Assembly: GCA_009777135.1 (NCBI GenBank)
Contig: WRMM01000045.1
Span: 1 to 11,026 of the forward strand
Reading direction: 5' to 3'
Source: Candidatus Fibrimonadales bacterium
GTDB taxonomy: Bacteria; Fibrobacterota; Fibrobacteria; Fibrobacterales; Fibrobacteraceae
Length of the DNA: 11,026 bases
Positions 1 to 6,471 of the stretch are shown here, one piece after another (within the stretch, counting starts at the first letter, position 1; each line of letters begins with the position of its first letter). Below the pieces are notes generated by a model. It did no database searches. It was not told the DNA's origin and saw nothing but the letters and a program-made list of their open reading frames with translations. The translations under genes were made by a program, and so were the position numbers.

Positions 1-540
1 ATCCGCCCGATGGCAGAAGAAGTTGGCAACTTCACCAAAACGGGGCATATAGGCATTTTGGGCACGGAAGGAACAATAAACTCTGGCAGCTATTTGATGG
101 AAATAGCAAAATTCTGGCCGAGCCTGCATGTGGAGCAAGAGCCTTGCCCAATGCTTGTGCCTTTGGTGGAAAAGGGTTTGCTGAGCCACTCTGCCACTGA
201 AATTTTCGTTAGAGAATATACACAAAAAATTTTGTCAAGAGACCCTCGCATAGATACTCTGGTACTAGGCTGTACCCATTACCCTCTGCTGCAAGACCTT
301 TTTGCGAAAATCCTGCCAAAAAACATCAAAATCCTGTCGCAAGGCCAAATAATAGCTCAAAAAACCTTGGAATACTTGGCAAATCACCCCGAAATAGACG
401 CCAGAATAAGCAAAAACCCCGAAAAAACCGCCAAAATCCGCTTCTTAACCACAGATTCTGTTGAATTTTTTGAAAAAAATGCCGAATTTTTTTGGAACCA
501 CCCAATAAAAGCAGAATTTTCTACATTACTCCAATCATGA
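1..540 (+). CDS. murI: Glutamate racemase, C-terminal part (5' end outside window)
   Basis: Glutamate racemase interconverts L- and D-glutamate in the cytoplasm and supplies D-Glu for peptidoglycan. The reading frame is open to base 1, and the first visible residues (I-R-P-M-A-E-E) match the middle of the family, so the true start and the first catalytic Cys (the ACNTA region) lie upstream. Visible family motifs are the GILGTEGTINSGSY strand, LVPLVEKGL, and LVLGCTHYPLL, whose Cys codon at 271-273 is the second catalytic Cys. About 180 residues of a usual 260-270 are present. The TGA stop overlaps the ATG of the next gene (ATGA at 537-540), so the two are probably co-transcribed and translationally coupled. 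The Met at base 10 is internal and not the start. Identity is secure. Confidence 0.95.
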   Translation: MRPMAEEVGNFTKTGHIGILGTEGTINSGSYLMEIAKFWPSLHVEQEPCPMLVPLVEKGLLSHSATEIFVREYTQKILSRDPRIDTLVLGCTHYPLLQDLFAKILPKNIKILSQGQIIAQKTLEYLANHPEIDARISKNPEKTAKIRFLTTDSVEFFEKNAEFFWNHPIKAEFSTLLQS

Positions 541-1157
541 CTATTCGCACACAGATTAACTTTGACGGCTGGCAGGACTACCGAGGGAAACCCGGCGGGG
601 CCATTATTTATACGGAAACGAGCCACAACTCAATAGTTCCAGTTCGCGACCAATTAAATGAAAATGGAAACGGAGTGTTTTTAGACCCAAATTACGAAAC
701 CGGCACAGTCGGTCTCTTTTCTTATACCAACACCAAAGATATAAACAAAGCCGTAAAAAGCAAAGTGCGCTATCTCTTTTTTGGAACTCGCTATGAAGGC
801 TCCAATGTTGACTATAAAAACAAATATTTGATAATAGGCTATCAGCGAATAGACAAAATAAAAGATGTGCGCGGTTTGCATTTGCAGCAGTTTTTGAACG
901 ACCCGAACCCGACTTTTTTGACTTTAGATGTTTGCATGGCAACTTGGGGTCAAATGCGTTTTGTAACTTTTGAAGACGCTTATGTTTTGACAGACGACGC
1001 TTTGCACGAGTGGGGCTATTCAGGCCGTGCCGCCCGCCCGCTTCGCACCGTATTCAAAGAAGATCACGCAAAAATCCTGGTGGAATACTTTGACTCCAAA
1101 ACCGACCAGACAAACGAATACATAGACACCATACTGGAATACAACGAAGAAGAATAA
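537..1157 (+). CDS. Uncharacterised 206-residue protein coupled to murI
   Basis: I do not recognise this protein. The ATG at 537 is preferred over one at 492 because it forms the classic ATGA overlap with the murI stop, whereas the earlier ATG would run deep inside murI. The product is soluble, with no signal peptide or membrane segment, rich in Tyr, Asp and Lys, and ends in an acidic tail (EYNEEE). Its middle (VRYLFFGTRYE, then NKYLIIGYQRIDKI) alternates hydrophobic beta-strand-like stretches with charged turns. This resembles a small beta-barrel such as PUA/EVE-like folds, but that is a visual impression only. A later stretch, FLTLDVCMATWGQMRF, holds the only Cys. Overlap with murI implies co-expression but says nothing on function. 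It is clearly a real gene: long, unbroken and coupled. Confidence 0.8.
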   Translation: MTIRTQINFDGWQDYRGKPGGAIIYTETSHNSIVPVRDQLNENGNGVFLDPNYETGTVGLFSYTNTKDINKAVKSKVRYLFFGTRYEGSNVDYKNKYLIIGYQRIDKIKDVRGLHLQQFLNDPNPTFLTLDVCMATWGQMRFVTFEDAYVLTDDALHEWGYSGRAARPLRTVFKEDHAKILVEYFDSKTDQTNEYIDTILEYNEEE

Positions 1158-1232
1158 GCCTCTAATGCAAGGTCTTTTAGGAAACGTGAATTTACTCGCT
1201 TGGAGTTAACGATATACAAAATTTCATTGCCC

Positions 1233-1380
1233 GGGACATGGGACAAGCGATGTGCAAATCTACGTTATTTGGGACATGATTTTTAAATAATCATGTCCCA
1301 TGTCCCAGCCAATGTAGCTCCATATTCCGCTTGTTCCATGTTCCAGAGCATTAAGTTCGACTTTCAGCAATTACTATATT
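1233..1380. repeat. Dispersed hairpin-rich repeat, copy 1
   Basis: This intergenic stretch matches, in inverted orientation, the block at about 7745-7930. It is itself an imperfect inverted repeat. The outer arms 1233-1249 (GGGACATGGGACAAGCG) and 1328-1344 pair with two mismatches. The middle arms share CTAC(A/G)TT...GGGACATG. An 11-bp perfect inner stem pairs 1271-1281 with 1289-1299 around a 7-nt loop. Bases 1367-1380 (GCAATTACTATATT) are identical in copy 2. No transposase is encoded. It looks like a MITE-like non-autonomous element or a structured intergenic repeat. The left boundary is uncertain because similarity to copy 2 fades beyond 1233. Confidence 0.8.
1372..1380 (+). promoter_or_regulatory. 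Possible -10 box at the end of repeat copy 1
   Basis: TACTATATT lies about 30 nt before the ATG at 1410 and reads toward it. The same sequence ends repeat copy 2 just before the second cheX gene. No convincing -35 box is seen (TAAGTT sits 17 nt upstream of TATATT), so the promoter call is an inference from the -10 match and its position. Confidence 0.4.
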
Positions 1381-1409
1381 ACCAACATATCTTTAACATA
1401 GAGGTTCTT

Positions 1410-1757
1410 ATGGCTTTTTGGGGTCCTTTTTTGCTTGGCGCTGCTACTGCTGTGGCTGGCTACCATGTTTATAAAAACAGAAAAAATATTTGCTGCTGCA
1501 AAGAGGAATGTTCCTGTGGCTGCGTGGATGTGTGCGAGTGCGATCCAGACTGCGATTGCGGTTGCAATTCACCTAAGTTCAAGGATAAGGTGGCTAAAAA
1601 AGCTGATTTTGCCCTTGAAAAAGTCAAGAGCGGATTGTGCTCTCTGGAAGACAGCATTAACGAGGAAAATATAGACAAGGTGAAAGGCGGCCTGCAGGCA
1701 GTGGGAGATAAAATTTCTGAATTGCAGGGAAAGCTAAAAACTCAGCCTTCGCAATAG
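1410..1757 (+). CDS. Small membrane-anchored protein with a Cys-dense segment
   Basis: This is a 115-residue protein of unknown function. The ATG at 1410 is chosen over the in-frame ATG at 1293 because it has GAGG at 1401-1404, 5 nt upstream, and because the earlier codons lie inside the repeat. Residues about 3-19 (FWGPFLLGAATAVAGYH) form a short hydrophobic membrane segment. Next come a basic patch (KNRKN) and a stretch with 11 Cys in about 26 residues, in C-C-C, CxC and CxxxC spacings mixed with Asp/Glu. The C-terminal 60 residues are charged, amphipathic helix (KFKDKVAKKADFALEKVKSG and on), recalling YtxH-type stress proteins. The Cys/acid cluster suggests metal binding or disulfides, but no known motif matches exactly. 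Its last 16 bases overlap the convergent nadA gene. Confidence 0.75.
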   Translation: MAFWGPFLLGAATAVAGYHVYKNRKNICCCKEECSCGCVDVCECDPDCDCGCNSPKFKDKVAKKADFALEKVKSGLCSLEDSINEENIDKVKGGLQAVGDKISELQGKLKTQPSQ

Positions 1758-2758
1758 GCAAACATATTGTCAATGCACCGTTTGGCGGCAGCCAAAACGG
1801 CTGTGTCTAATTTAATCTCTTTTGCCTTGTTTGGTTCTTTCAGGGTTTGCAAAATATTTTCCAAAGAATTGCTCTTCATGTATTTGCAAAGGCTGCAGCT
1901 TCCTATAAAGCGGCGGTTTGGCAGTTCGCTTTGGAGCCTGGCATTCAAGCCGCATTCGGTTAAAAGCAAAATGGGATTTTCTTCTGGGAGTTTGCGAATG
2001 TAGTCCAGCATTTGCCCTGTGCTGCCAACAAAGTCGCTTAGCATTGCAACGCCCGGGTGGCACTCAGGGTGGCTAACAATTCTCAAGCCTTCGTTTTGAA
2101 TTCTGAAATATTTAACCAAATCAGGGTCGTATTGCTCATGAACATAGCAGGTTCCAGTGTGCAATGCAAGCTCTTTTTCCGCACCCATTTTTTTAAGGTC
2201 GTTTTTCAAGTTTTCGCCCATAAGTTTATCTGGCAAAAACGCAATTTTATTATTTGGAATTTTGCTTATAATTTTAACAACGTTCGAGCTTGTAACGCAA
2301 ACATCGCAGGCCGCTTTTACATCAGCCGTTGTGTTTATGTAGCAAACGAATGTATGCTCAGGATATTGCTCCTTCATTTTTTTTACCTGCTCGCCCGTTA
2401 TGCTATCTGCAAGACTGCAGCCAGGGTCTGCGCCAGGTATTAGCACTTTTTTGCCGGGGTTTAGGATTTTTGCGGTTTCGCCCATAAATTCCACCGCCGC
2501 AAAAATTATGGTTTGCGCAGGAGTTTCCATGGCATTTTTGCTAAGCTGGTAAGAATCCCCGCTATAGTCAGCAACGCCAAAGGTAATTTCCGGAGCAACG
2601 TAGCTGTGGGCCAAGATAGCCGCATTTTTTTCTTTTTTCAATTCATTTATTTCGTTAATAAGCCCAACCAGCCTTTCGCAATTTTCCATTGAATATTGGC
2701 AAAGCACGGTCCCGTTCTGCACAGAACGCAGTTTATTGTATAATTCCTCAGCGAGCAT
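1742..2758 (-). CDS. nadA: Quinolinate synthase NadA
   Basis: This [4Fe-4S] enzyme condenses iminoaspartate with dihydroxyacetone phosphate to quinolinate in de novo NAD synthesis, in the cytoplasm. The 338-residue length is typical. Visible motifs are ILAHSYVAPEI near residue 48, GDSYQLS near 67, the VEFMGETAKIL strand, PGCSLADS with Cys114, VSHPEC with Cys233, and GSCSLCKYMKSN with Cys288 and Cys291. The three family cluster ligands correspond to Cys114, Cys233 and Cys291. No nadB or nadC is in the window. The ATG at 2758 has no Shine-Dalgarno sequence. A TATATT box ends 6 nt before it, suggesting a leaderless message. It is divergent from mltG, and its 3' end overlaps the convergent gene by 16 bp. 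Confidence 0.97.
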   Translation of the reverse strand: MLAEELYNKLRSVQNGTVLCQYSMENCERLVGLINEINELKKEKNAAILAHSYVAPEITFGVADYSGDSYQLSKNAMETPAQTIIFAAVEFMGETAKILNPGKKVLIPGADPGCSLADSITGEQVKKMKEQYPEHTFVCYINTTADVKAACDVCVTSSNVVKIISKIPNNKIAFLPDKLMGENLKNDLKKMGAEKELALHTGTCYVHEQYDPDLVKYFRIQNEGLRIVSHPECHPGVAMLSDFVGSTGQMLDYIRKLPEENPILLLTECGLNARLQSELPNRRFIGSCSLCKYMKSNSLENILQTLKEPNKAKEIKLDTAVLAAAKRCIDNMFAYCEG

Positions 2759-2764
2759 GGCGAT

Positions 2765-2792
2765 AATATAGAATTTTCTACATTTTTCTCAA
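2765..2792 (-). promoter_or_regulatory. nadA promoter, probably leaderless
   Basis: On the minus strand TTGAGA (2792-2787), a 16-nt spacer and TATATT (2770-2765) form a good sigma70-type promoter. Only 6 nt separate the -10 box from the nadA ATG, so transcription should begin at or next to the start codon. The -35 box overlaps the first base of the divergent mltG start codon. Confidence 0.65.
2779..2784 (+). promoter_or_regulatory. Possible mltG -10 box
   Basis: TACATT ends 7 nt before the mltG ATG, the same spacing as the TATATT boxes of nadA and both cheX genes. There is no Shine-Dalgarno sequence. The -35 position is not consensus, so support comes mainly from the parallel with the other genes. 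Confidence 0.35.
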
Positions 2793-3814
2793 TGAAAATT
2801 CTCAAAAATATTTTCGTTGTTTTGCTATTTGGCTTTTTTGGCTTGGTTTTTGGCACTGCGTATTATGTTTACAAGCAATGGCAGCAGCCTTCGCCTTTAA
2901 AGGAGCCTATACTTTTGGAAATACCCAGAGGATACGGAGCGGTTCAGATGGGGAGGCTTTTGCACAGAAATGAGGTTATTAAAAGCACGCGTTCATTTGA
3001 ATGGTGGTGCAGATTTAATTCTGGCAAGGTGAATTTCAAAACGGGTTGGTATAATATTCCAACAGGGCAGAGCATAGAACAGATTGTGGCGTTGCTCAGT
3101 TCTGGCAGAACGGCAACCATAAGGGTTACTATTCCAGAAGGCAAAGCTGCATGGGAAACTGCCGGGATTTTGGCGAATTCTGCGCTCAAATTAGACAGCG
3201 TGAAATTAGATAGCTTGATGTACAGCCAGGTTTTTGCTGATTCTCTTGGCGTGAAGGCAAAGGATTTGGAAGGCTACCTGCTTCCGAATACCTACGATTT
3301 TCCTTATGGCACGGATGAGCAAAACGCTATAAGGCTTTTGGTGCGTGCAAACTTGAAGCTTAGGGATGAGATGCAGGCTAAAAACAGCCCAGTTTGGAAT
3401 GAACTTGGCGATTGGCACAGGGTTTTGACAATGGCAAGCGTTGTGGAAAAAGAAGCCGCAGTGCCTAATGAGCGCACTCGCATAGCAGGCGTGTTTATGA
3501 ACCGCTATAGAATAGGAATGTCTCTTGGCGCAGATCCAACCGTGCGTTTTATTTTTCGCAACATGACCGGCCCCATCTACAAAAGCCAGCTAGCCAGCGA
3601 CAACCCTTACAACACCCGCAAATTTGCCGGCTTGATGCCTGGCCCCATAGCGAATCCTGGCCGAGCGGCCATAGAAGCAACCTTGTTCCCAATGAAAACC
3701 GAGGAGCTTTACTTTGTGGCAAAAGACGATGGCTCCAGAGAACACTTCTTTAGCAAAACCTACGCTGACCACAACCGCTTAAAAAACACTGCAGCGAGAA
3801 ATAGGGGAGAGTAA
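2792..3814 (+). CDS. mltG: Endolytic murein transglycosylase MltG (YceG-like)
   Basis: MltG cuts nascent glycan strands at the outer face of the inner membrane and so helps terminate peptidoglycan chain growth. At 340 residues its length is normal. An N-terminal membrane anchor spans about residues 7-28. A LysM-like region follows (IPRGYGAVQMGRLLHRNEVI, then TVRIPEG-type VTIPEG at 113). The catalytic YceG domain shows LEGYLLPNTYDFP near 159, ASVVEKEA with probable catalytic Glu219, NRYRIGMSLGADPTV near 237, PYNTRKFAGLMPGPIANPG near 272, and a C-terminal AKDDGSREHFFSKTYADHN. The start lacks a Shine-Dalgarno sequence. The TAA stop touches the TTG start of map with no gap, so the pair is one transcription unit. 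With murI and the L,D-transpeptidase it adds to the cell-wall genes in the window. Confidence 0.96.
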   Translation: MKILKNIFVVLLFGFFGLVFGTAYYVYKQWQQPSPLKEPILLEIPRGYGAVQMGRLLHRNEVIKSTRSFEWWCRFNSGKVNFKTGWYNIPTGQSIEQIVALLSSGRTATIRVTIPEGKAAWETAGILANSALKLDSVKLDSLMYSQVFADSLGVKAKDLEGYLLPNTYDFPYGTDEQNAIRLLVRANLKLRDEMQAKNSPVWNELGDWHRVLTMASVVEKEAAVPNERTRIAGVFMNRYRIGMSLGADPTVRFIFRNMTGPIYKSQLASDNPYNTRKFAGLMPGPIANPGRAAIEATLFPMKTEELYFVAKDDGSREHFFSKTYADHNRLKNTAARNRGE

Positions 3815-4573
3815 TTGCCCAAGATTCTAATTAAAACTCCAAAGGAAATAGAACGTATAAGAGATTGCGGCGCGCTTGCTGCAGAAACTTTGTCTAGGGC
3901 TGGGGAGATGTGTAAACCAGGCGTTGCAACGCGGGAGATTGATGATTTTGTGCGTGAGTTTACGCTGAAAAATGGCGCTATTCCTGCCTGTTTGGGGTAT
4001 AAAAAGTTTCCCAAAAGCGTTTGCACAAGTGTTAATGAGGTTGTAACTCATGGAATTCCAGGAACTTACGTTTTGAAAGACGGCGATATTATAAATATAG
4101 ATGTGACATCAATTTTGAATGGCTATTTTGCGGATACAAGCGAGACGTTTTTTGTGGGCAAACCAAAAGCGAATGCAGAAGAACTGGTTGCAACGTCAAA
4201 AGAATGCCTTTTTGAGGGCATAAGGGTTTGTAATTTGCCAAATGCTCGTTTTAGCGATATTGGAGCGATAATCAGCGGAATATGCGAAGAGCATGGTTTT
4301 AGCGTTGTGCGCGATTATTGCGGGCATGGCACTGGCAGGGCATTTCACGAAGACCCAACGGTGCTGCATTACCGCCAGCTTTTGCCTGGTCCAAAAATTC
4401 AGCAAGGCATGGTTTTTACCATTGAACCAATGATAAACGAGGGCACTTGGAAGGTGAGAACCCTCTCTGACGGCTGGACGGCCGTAACTGCAGACGGCAA
4501 ACTCTCTGCCCAGTGGGAGCATACCATTGCCATGACTCGTCACGGTATTGAAATTTTGACTTTGGCGAGGTAA
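3815..4573 (+). CDS. map: Type I methionine aminopeptidase
   Basis: This metalloenzyme removes the initiator Met from nascent proteins in the cytoplasm. The TTG start at 3815 is well supported: AGGGGAG at 3803-3809 sits 5 nt upstream, and translation from there gives the usual family N-terminus (P-K-I-L-I-K-T-P-K-E-I-E-R-I-R). At 252 residues it has the pita-bread fold without an N-terminal zinc-finger extension. The substrate His is His79 (VVTHGIPG). The five metal ligands are all visible: Asp96 and Asp107 (NIDVTSILNGYFADTSETF), His171 (YCGHGTG), Glu204 (FTIEPMI) and Glu235 (AQWEHT). His178 (RAFHED) is also present. It follows mltG without a gap, and its stop is 7 bp from the convergent ilvE end. 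Confidence 0.97.
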   Translation: MPKILIKTPKEIERIRDCGALAAETLSRAGEMCKPGVATREIDDFVREFTLKNGAIPACLGYKKFPKSVCTSVNEVVTHGIPGTYVLKDGDIINIDVTSILNGYFADTSETFFVGKPKANAEELVATSKECLFEGIRVCNLPNARFSDIGAIISGICEEHGFSVVRDYCGHGTGRAFHEDPTVLHYRQLLPGPKIQQGMVFTIEPMINEGTWKVRTLSDGWTAVTADGKLSAQWEHTIAMTRHGIEILTLAR

Positions 4574-4580
4574 GTTTTTT

Positions 4581-5456
4581 CTACAACGCTATAGGCGTGC
4601 CGGTTGTTTCTGTTAATTGTTTGAAATCTTCCAGAAGCTGTTTGAAAATCGGGCCTACTTTGCCGTCTCCAATTGGGCGGGAGTCAACGCTTATAACCGG
4701 AATCATTTCGGCGGCGGTGCCAGTTAGCCAGCATTCTTCAGCAGTCCAAATATCAAAGCGGCTCATTAGGGTTGCCTCAACTTCATAGCCTCTTTTAACA
4801 GCAAGCTCTGTTACGGCGGCGGCGGTTATTCCGTCTAAAGCGCCGCTGTGCGCAGAAGGAGTGTAAATTTTTCCCTTGCGAACTATGAACAGATTATCGC
4901 CTGTGCATTCTGCAACGTAGCCGAGAGGATTCAGCATCAAAGCCTCTTTAACACCGCTCTGAATGGCCTCGATTTTTGCCATTATATTGTTCAAATAATT
5001 TAAAGATTTAACTCTCGGGTTGAGGCTCTCGTTAAAATTGCGGTGAGTTGCAACCGTTATTATTTTTAAACCATTATTGTAGTCTTCTTGAGGGTAAAGA
5101 GAAATTCTGTCTGCTATGCATACCACGCTTGCTTTTTTGCAGAGATATGGGTTCAAGCCTAAATCCCCAACTCCGCGGGTTATTATGAGGCGAACATAGC
5201 CATCTCTGATATTGTTTTTGATGCAGGTTTTTATGATTATTTCTTCCATTTCCTTTTTGGAAACGCCCGGCGCAAGAGCTATAACTTTTGCGCTGTCAAA
5301 TAACCTGTCTATGTGCTCGGTTAAGCGAAACAGCATGCCGCTGTAGGCTCTTATGCCTTCAAATACGCCATCTCCATAAAGAAAGCCATGGTCAAACACC
5401 GAAATCTTGGCGTGTTCTTTATCATAAAACTTGCCGTCTATATAAACATAAGCCAT
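4581..5456 (-). CDS. ilvE: Branched-chain amino acid aminotransferase
   Basis: This PLP-dependent class IV (fold type IV) aminotransferase moves the amino group between Glu and the 2-oxo acids of Val, Leu and Ile. The protein is 291 residues, a normal length. It starts MAYVYIDGKF and has FDHGFLYGDGVFEGIRAY at about 21-38, TRGVGDLGLNP near 93, PRVKSLNYLNN with probable PLP Lys150, VAECTGDNLF near 181 (Glu183 in the cofactor site), ALDGIT and TGTAAEMIPV. D-amino-acid transaminase and aminodeoxychorismate lyase share the fold, but the PRVKSLNYLNN and AECTGDN wording fits IlvE best. GGAG precedes the ATG by 5 nt. It is the last gene of a minus-strand operon after cheX and cheY (18-bp gap), an unexpected partner for signalling genes. 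Confidence 0.94.
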   Translation of the reverse strand: MAYVYIDGKFYDKEHAKISVFDHGFLYGDGVFEGIRAYSGMLFRLTEHIDRLFDSAKVIALAPGVSKKEMEEIIIKTCIKNNIRDGYVRLIITRGVGDLGLNPYLCKKASVVCIADRISLYPQEDYNNGLKIITVATHRNFNESLNPRVKSLNYLNNIMAKIEAIQSGVKEALMLNPLGYVAECTGDNLFIVRKGKIYTPSAHSGALDGITAAAVTELAVKRGYEVEATLMSRFDIWTAEECWLTGTAAEMIPVISVDSRPIGDGKVGPIFKQLLEDFKQLTETTGTPIAL

Positions 5457-5474
5457 AGCCGCTCCAGAGGATGA

Positions 5475-5840
5475 TTATTTAACAATTCCCTCTATCTTCT
5501 CTTTAAGAGAAGCAGCTTCAAAGGGCTTTACCAGATAATTGACAGCCCCGCTTTGTATTGCTTCCACAATTTTGGCTTTTTCCGCCTCTGATGTTACCAT
5601 CATAACAGGAATGCCTTTAGTGGCAGGGTTGCTTTTTATCGCTTTCAGACATTCAATGCCTGTCATGTTAGGCATATTCCAGTCCATAAGCGTGAGCTGA
5701 ACATCTGGATTTTGGCGGAGTTTTTCGAGAGCGTCCGCTCCGTCTTCCGCTTCAATCACGTCTGTGTAGCCAAGCGATGCAAGCGTATTCTTTTGAATGC
5801 GGCGCATCGTGGATGAGTCATCTACCAATAGTATTTTCAT
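5475..5840 (-). CDS. CheY-like stand-alone response regulator
   Basis: A single receiver domain of 121 residues with no output domain; such proteins act by phosphorylation-dependent binding to partners. Landmarks are the acidic pair Asp7-Asp8 (LLVDDSSTMR), phospho-acceptor Asp53 (LMDWNMPNMTG), Thr83 (MMVTSEAEK) and Lys105 (YLVKPF), all in the expected places. The DWNMPNMTG wording is close to chemotaxis CheY. GAGGT stands 6 nt before the ATG. It lies 22 bp after a CheX-type phosphatase gene in the same operon. CheX proteins dephosphorylate CheY, so the neighbour is its likely phosphatase. No histidine kinase, CheW or receptor is in the window, so the input is unknown. Confidence 0.94.
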   Translation of the reverse strand: MKILLVDDSSTMRRIQKNTLASLGYTDVIEAEDGADALEKLRQNPDVQLTLMDWNMPNMTGIECLKAIKSNPATKGIPVMMVTSEAEKAKIVEAIQSGAVNYLVKPFEAASLKEKIEGIVK

Positions 5841-5862
5841 TTTTTACCTCACCTGAGTTAAA

Positions 5863-6318
5863 TTATTTGTCAACCATACTGACTTCCATAGTAAAGCTGC
5901 CTGCCTCGCTTTCAAAAGGAATGCACATAACGGGAGCTTCTTTTGGCATGTCAACTACATGTCCAGTTCCGCGCACAATGCTTGGCAGCGATATGGACAA
6001 ATGCAGGGTTTGTAAATCTTTCTTTGCAAAGCCTGTGATTATGTTGGCTATTTCGCCTATACAGTCGGCAACGCTTGCATTTAATTCCTTAACCTCTTCG
6101 CCCAAAAACTTTGAGCTTATTTTTAGAGCCGTAACTAGAGGGTATGCCATAACAACGGCGCCTCTTACATCGCCAGAAAGCCCTATAACACCTGAAATGT
6201 CTGCATTGCTAGGTTCTTTGCGTAAGTAAAGCTTGCCTGGCGTAACAGCGAGGCCCACCATTGTTTTGAACGTTTCTATGGTGGATTTTAAAAAAGGATT
6301 AATATGTTCAGCTTTCAT
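5863..6318 (-). CDS. CheX-type CheY-P phosphatase family protein, copy 1
   Basis: The 151-residue protein matches the CheX family, whose members dephosphorylate CheY-P. The family's active-site ExxN motif is visible as Glu89 and Asn92 in CIGEIANIITG, on the helix that enters the receiver's active site. Flanking strands (ISGVIGLSGDVRGAVVMAY, and the C-terminal CIPFESEAGSFTMEV) are typical. The ATG at 6318 is preferred to a longer frame from 6366 because the second copy aligns from MKAEH, and the extra 16 codons would overlap promoter sequence. No Shine-Dalgarno sequence is present, but a TATATT box ends 7 nt upstream, suggesting a leaderless message. It heads the cheX-cheY-ilvE operon. The second copy at 7284-7736 is identical at about 99 of 150 positions. 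Confidence 0.88.
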   Translation of the reverse strand: MKAEHINPFLKSTIETFKTMVGLAVTPGKLYLRKEPSNADISGVIGLSGDVRGAVVMAYPLVTALKISSKFLGEEVKELNASVADCIGEIANIITGFAKKDLQTLHLSISLPSIVRGTGHVVDMPKEAPVMCIPFESEAGSFTMEVSMVDK

Positions 6319-6325
6319 GGACTTG

Positions 6326-6331
6326 AATATA
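6326..6331 (-). promoter_or_regulatory. -10 box of the cheX1-cheY-ilvE operon
   Basis: TATATT on the minus strand ends 7 nt before the ATG at 6318. No consensus -35 lies 16-18 nt upstream (CAAGGG at 17 nt). The gap to the ATG is too short for a normal leader with a ribosome site, so initiation at or near the ATG is inferred. Confidence 0.45.
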
Positions 6332-6351
6332 GAAATTTTAATGTTCCACCC

Positions 6352-6380
6352 TTGACATTTGGTCAATTTATTTTTATATT
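6352..6380 (+). promoter_or_regulatory. Consensus promoter of the tRNA-Glu gene
   Basis: TTGACA (6352-6357), a 17-nt spacer and TATATT (6375-6380) match the sigma70 consensus closely. The tRNA begins 19 nt after the -10 box. The -35 box is part of the inverted repeat TTGAC-N5-GTCAA (6352-6366), which could also be an operator. The site sits between the tRNA and the divergent cheX operon. Confidence 0.8.
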
Positions 6381-6399
6381 TGTGTTATCTGCACTTGCC

Positions 6400-6471
6400 G
6401 CCTCCATCGTCTAGTGGTCAGGACATGGGACTTTCAATCCCAGAACAGGGGTTCAATTCCCCTTGGAGGTA
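6400..6471 (+). tRNA. tRNA-Glu (anticodon UUC)
   Basis: The 72-nt sequence folds as a cloverleaf. The acceptor stem pairs 6400-6406 with 6464-6470 (closing G-U pair), and the D arm is GTC/GAC. The anticodon stem TGGGA/TCCCA holds the loop CTTTCAA with anticodon TTC at 6433-6435. The T arm is AGGGG/CCCCT with the loop TTCAATT. Base 6471 is the discriminator A. No CCA is encoded, so it is added after transcription. The last base directly abuts the TTG start of the PHP gene. Confidence 0.97.

Noticed and set aside
492..536. Earlier ATG for the 206-residue protein
   Set aside because: It would overlap murI by 49 bp without a ribosome site; the ATG at 537 forms a standard ATGA coupling.
1271..1299. 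Inner hairpin of repeat copy 1 as a terminator for the 206-residue gene
   Set aside because: No U-tract follows the stem, and the hairpin is part of the larger repeated element.
1293..1409. Upstream extension of the Cys-rich protein from an ATG at 1293
   Set aside because: These codons lie inside the repeat, and the ATG at 1410 has a proper ribosome site and begins a plausible membrane segment.
2057..2443. Plus-strand open frame of 128 codons
   Set aside because: It lies fully opposite nadA, whose frame has all expected motifs; no ribosome site or recognisable domain.
6319..6366. N-terminal extension of cheX1 from 6366
   Set aside because: The paralogue aligns from MKAEH, and the extension covers the -10 box and part of the divergent tRNA promoter.
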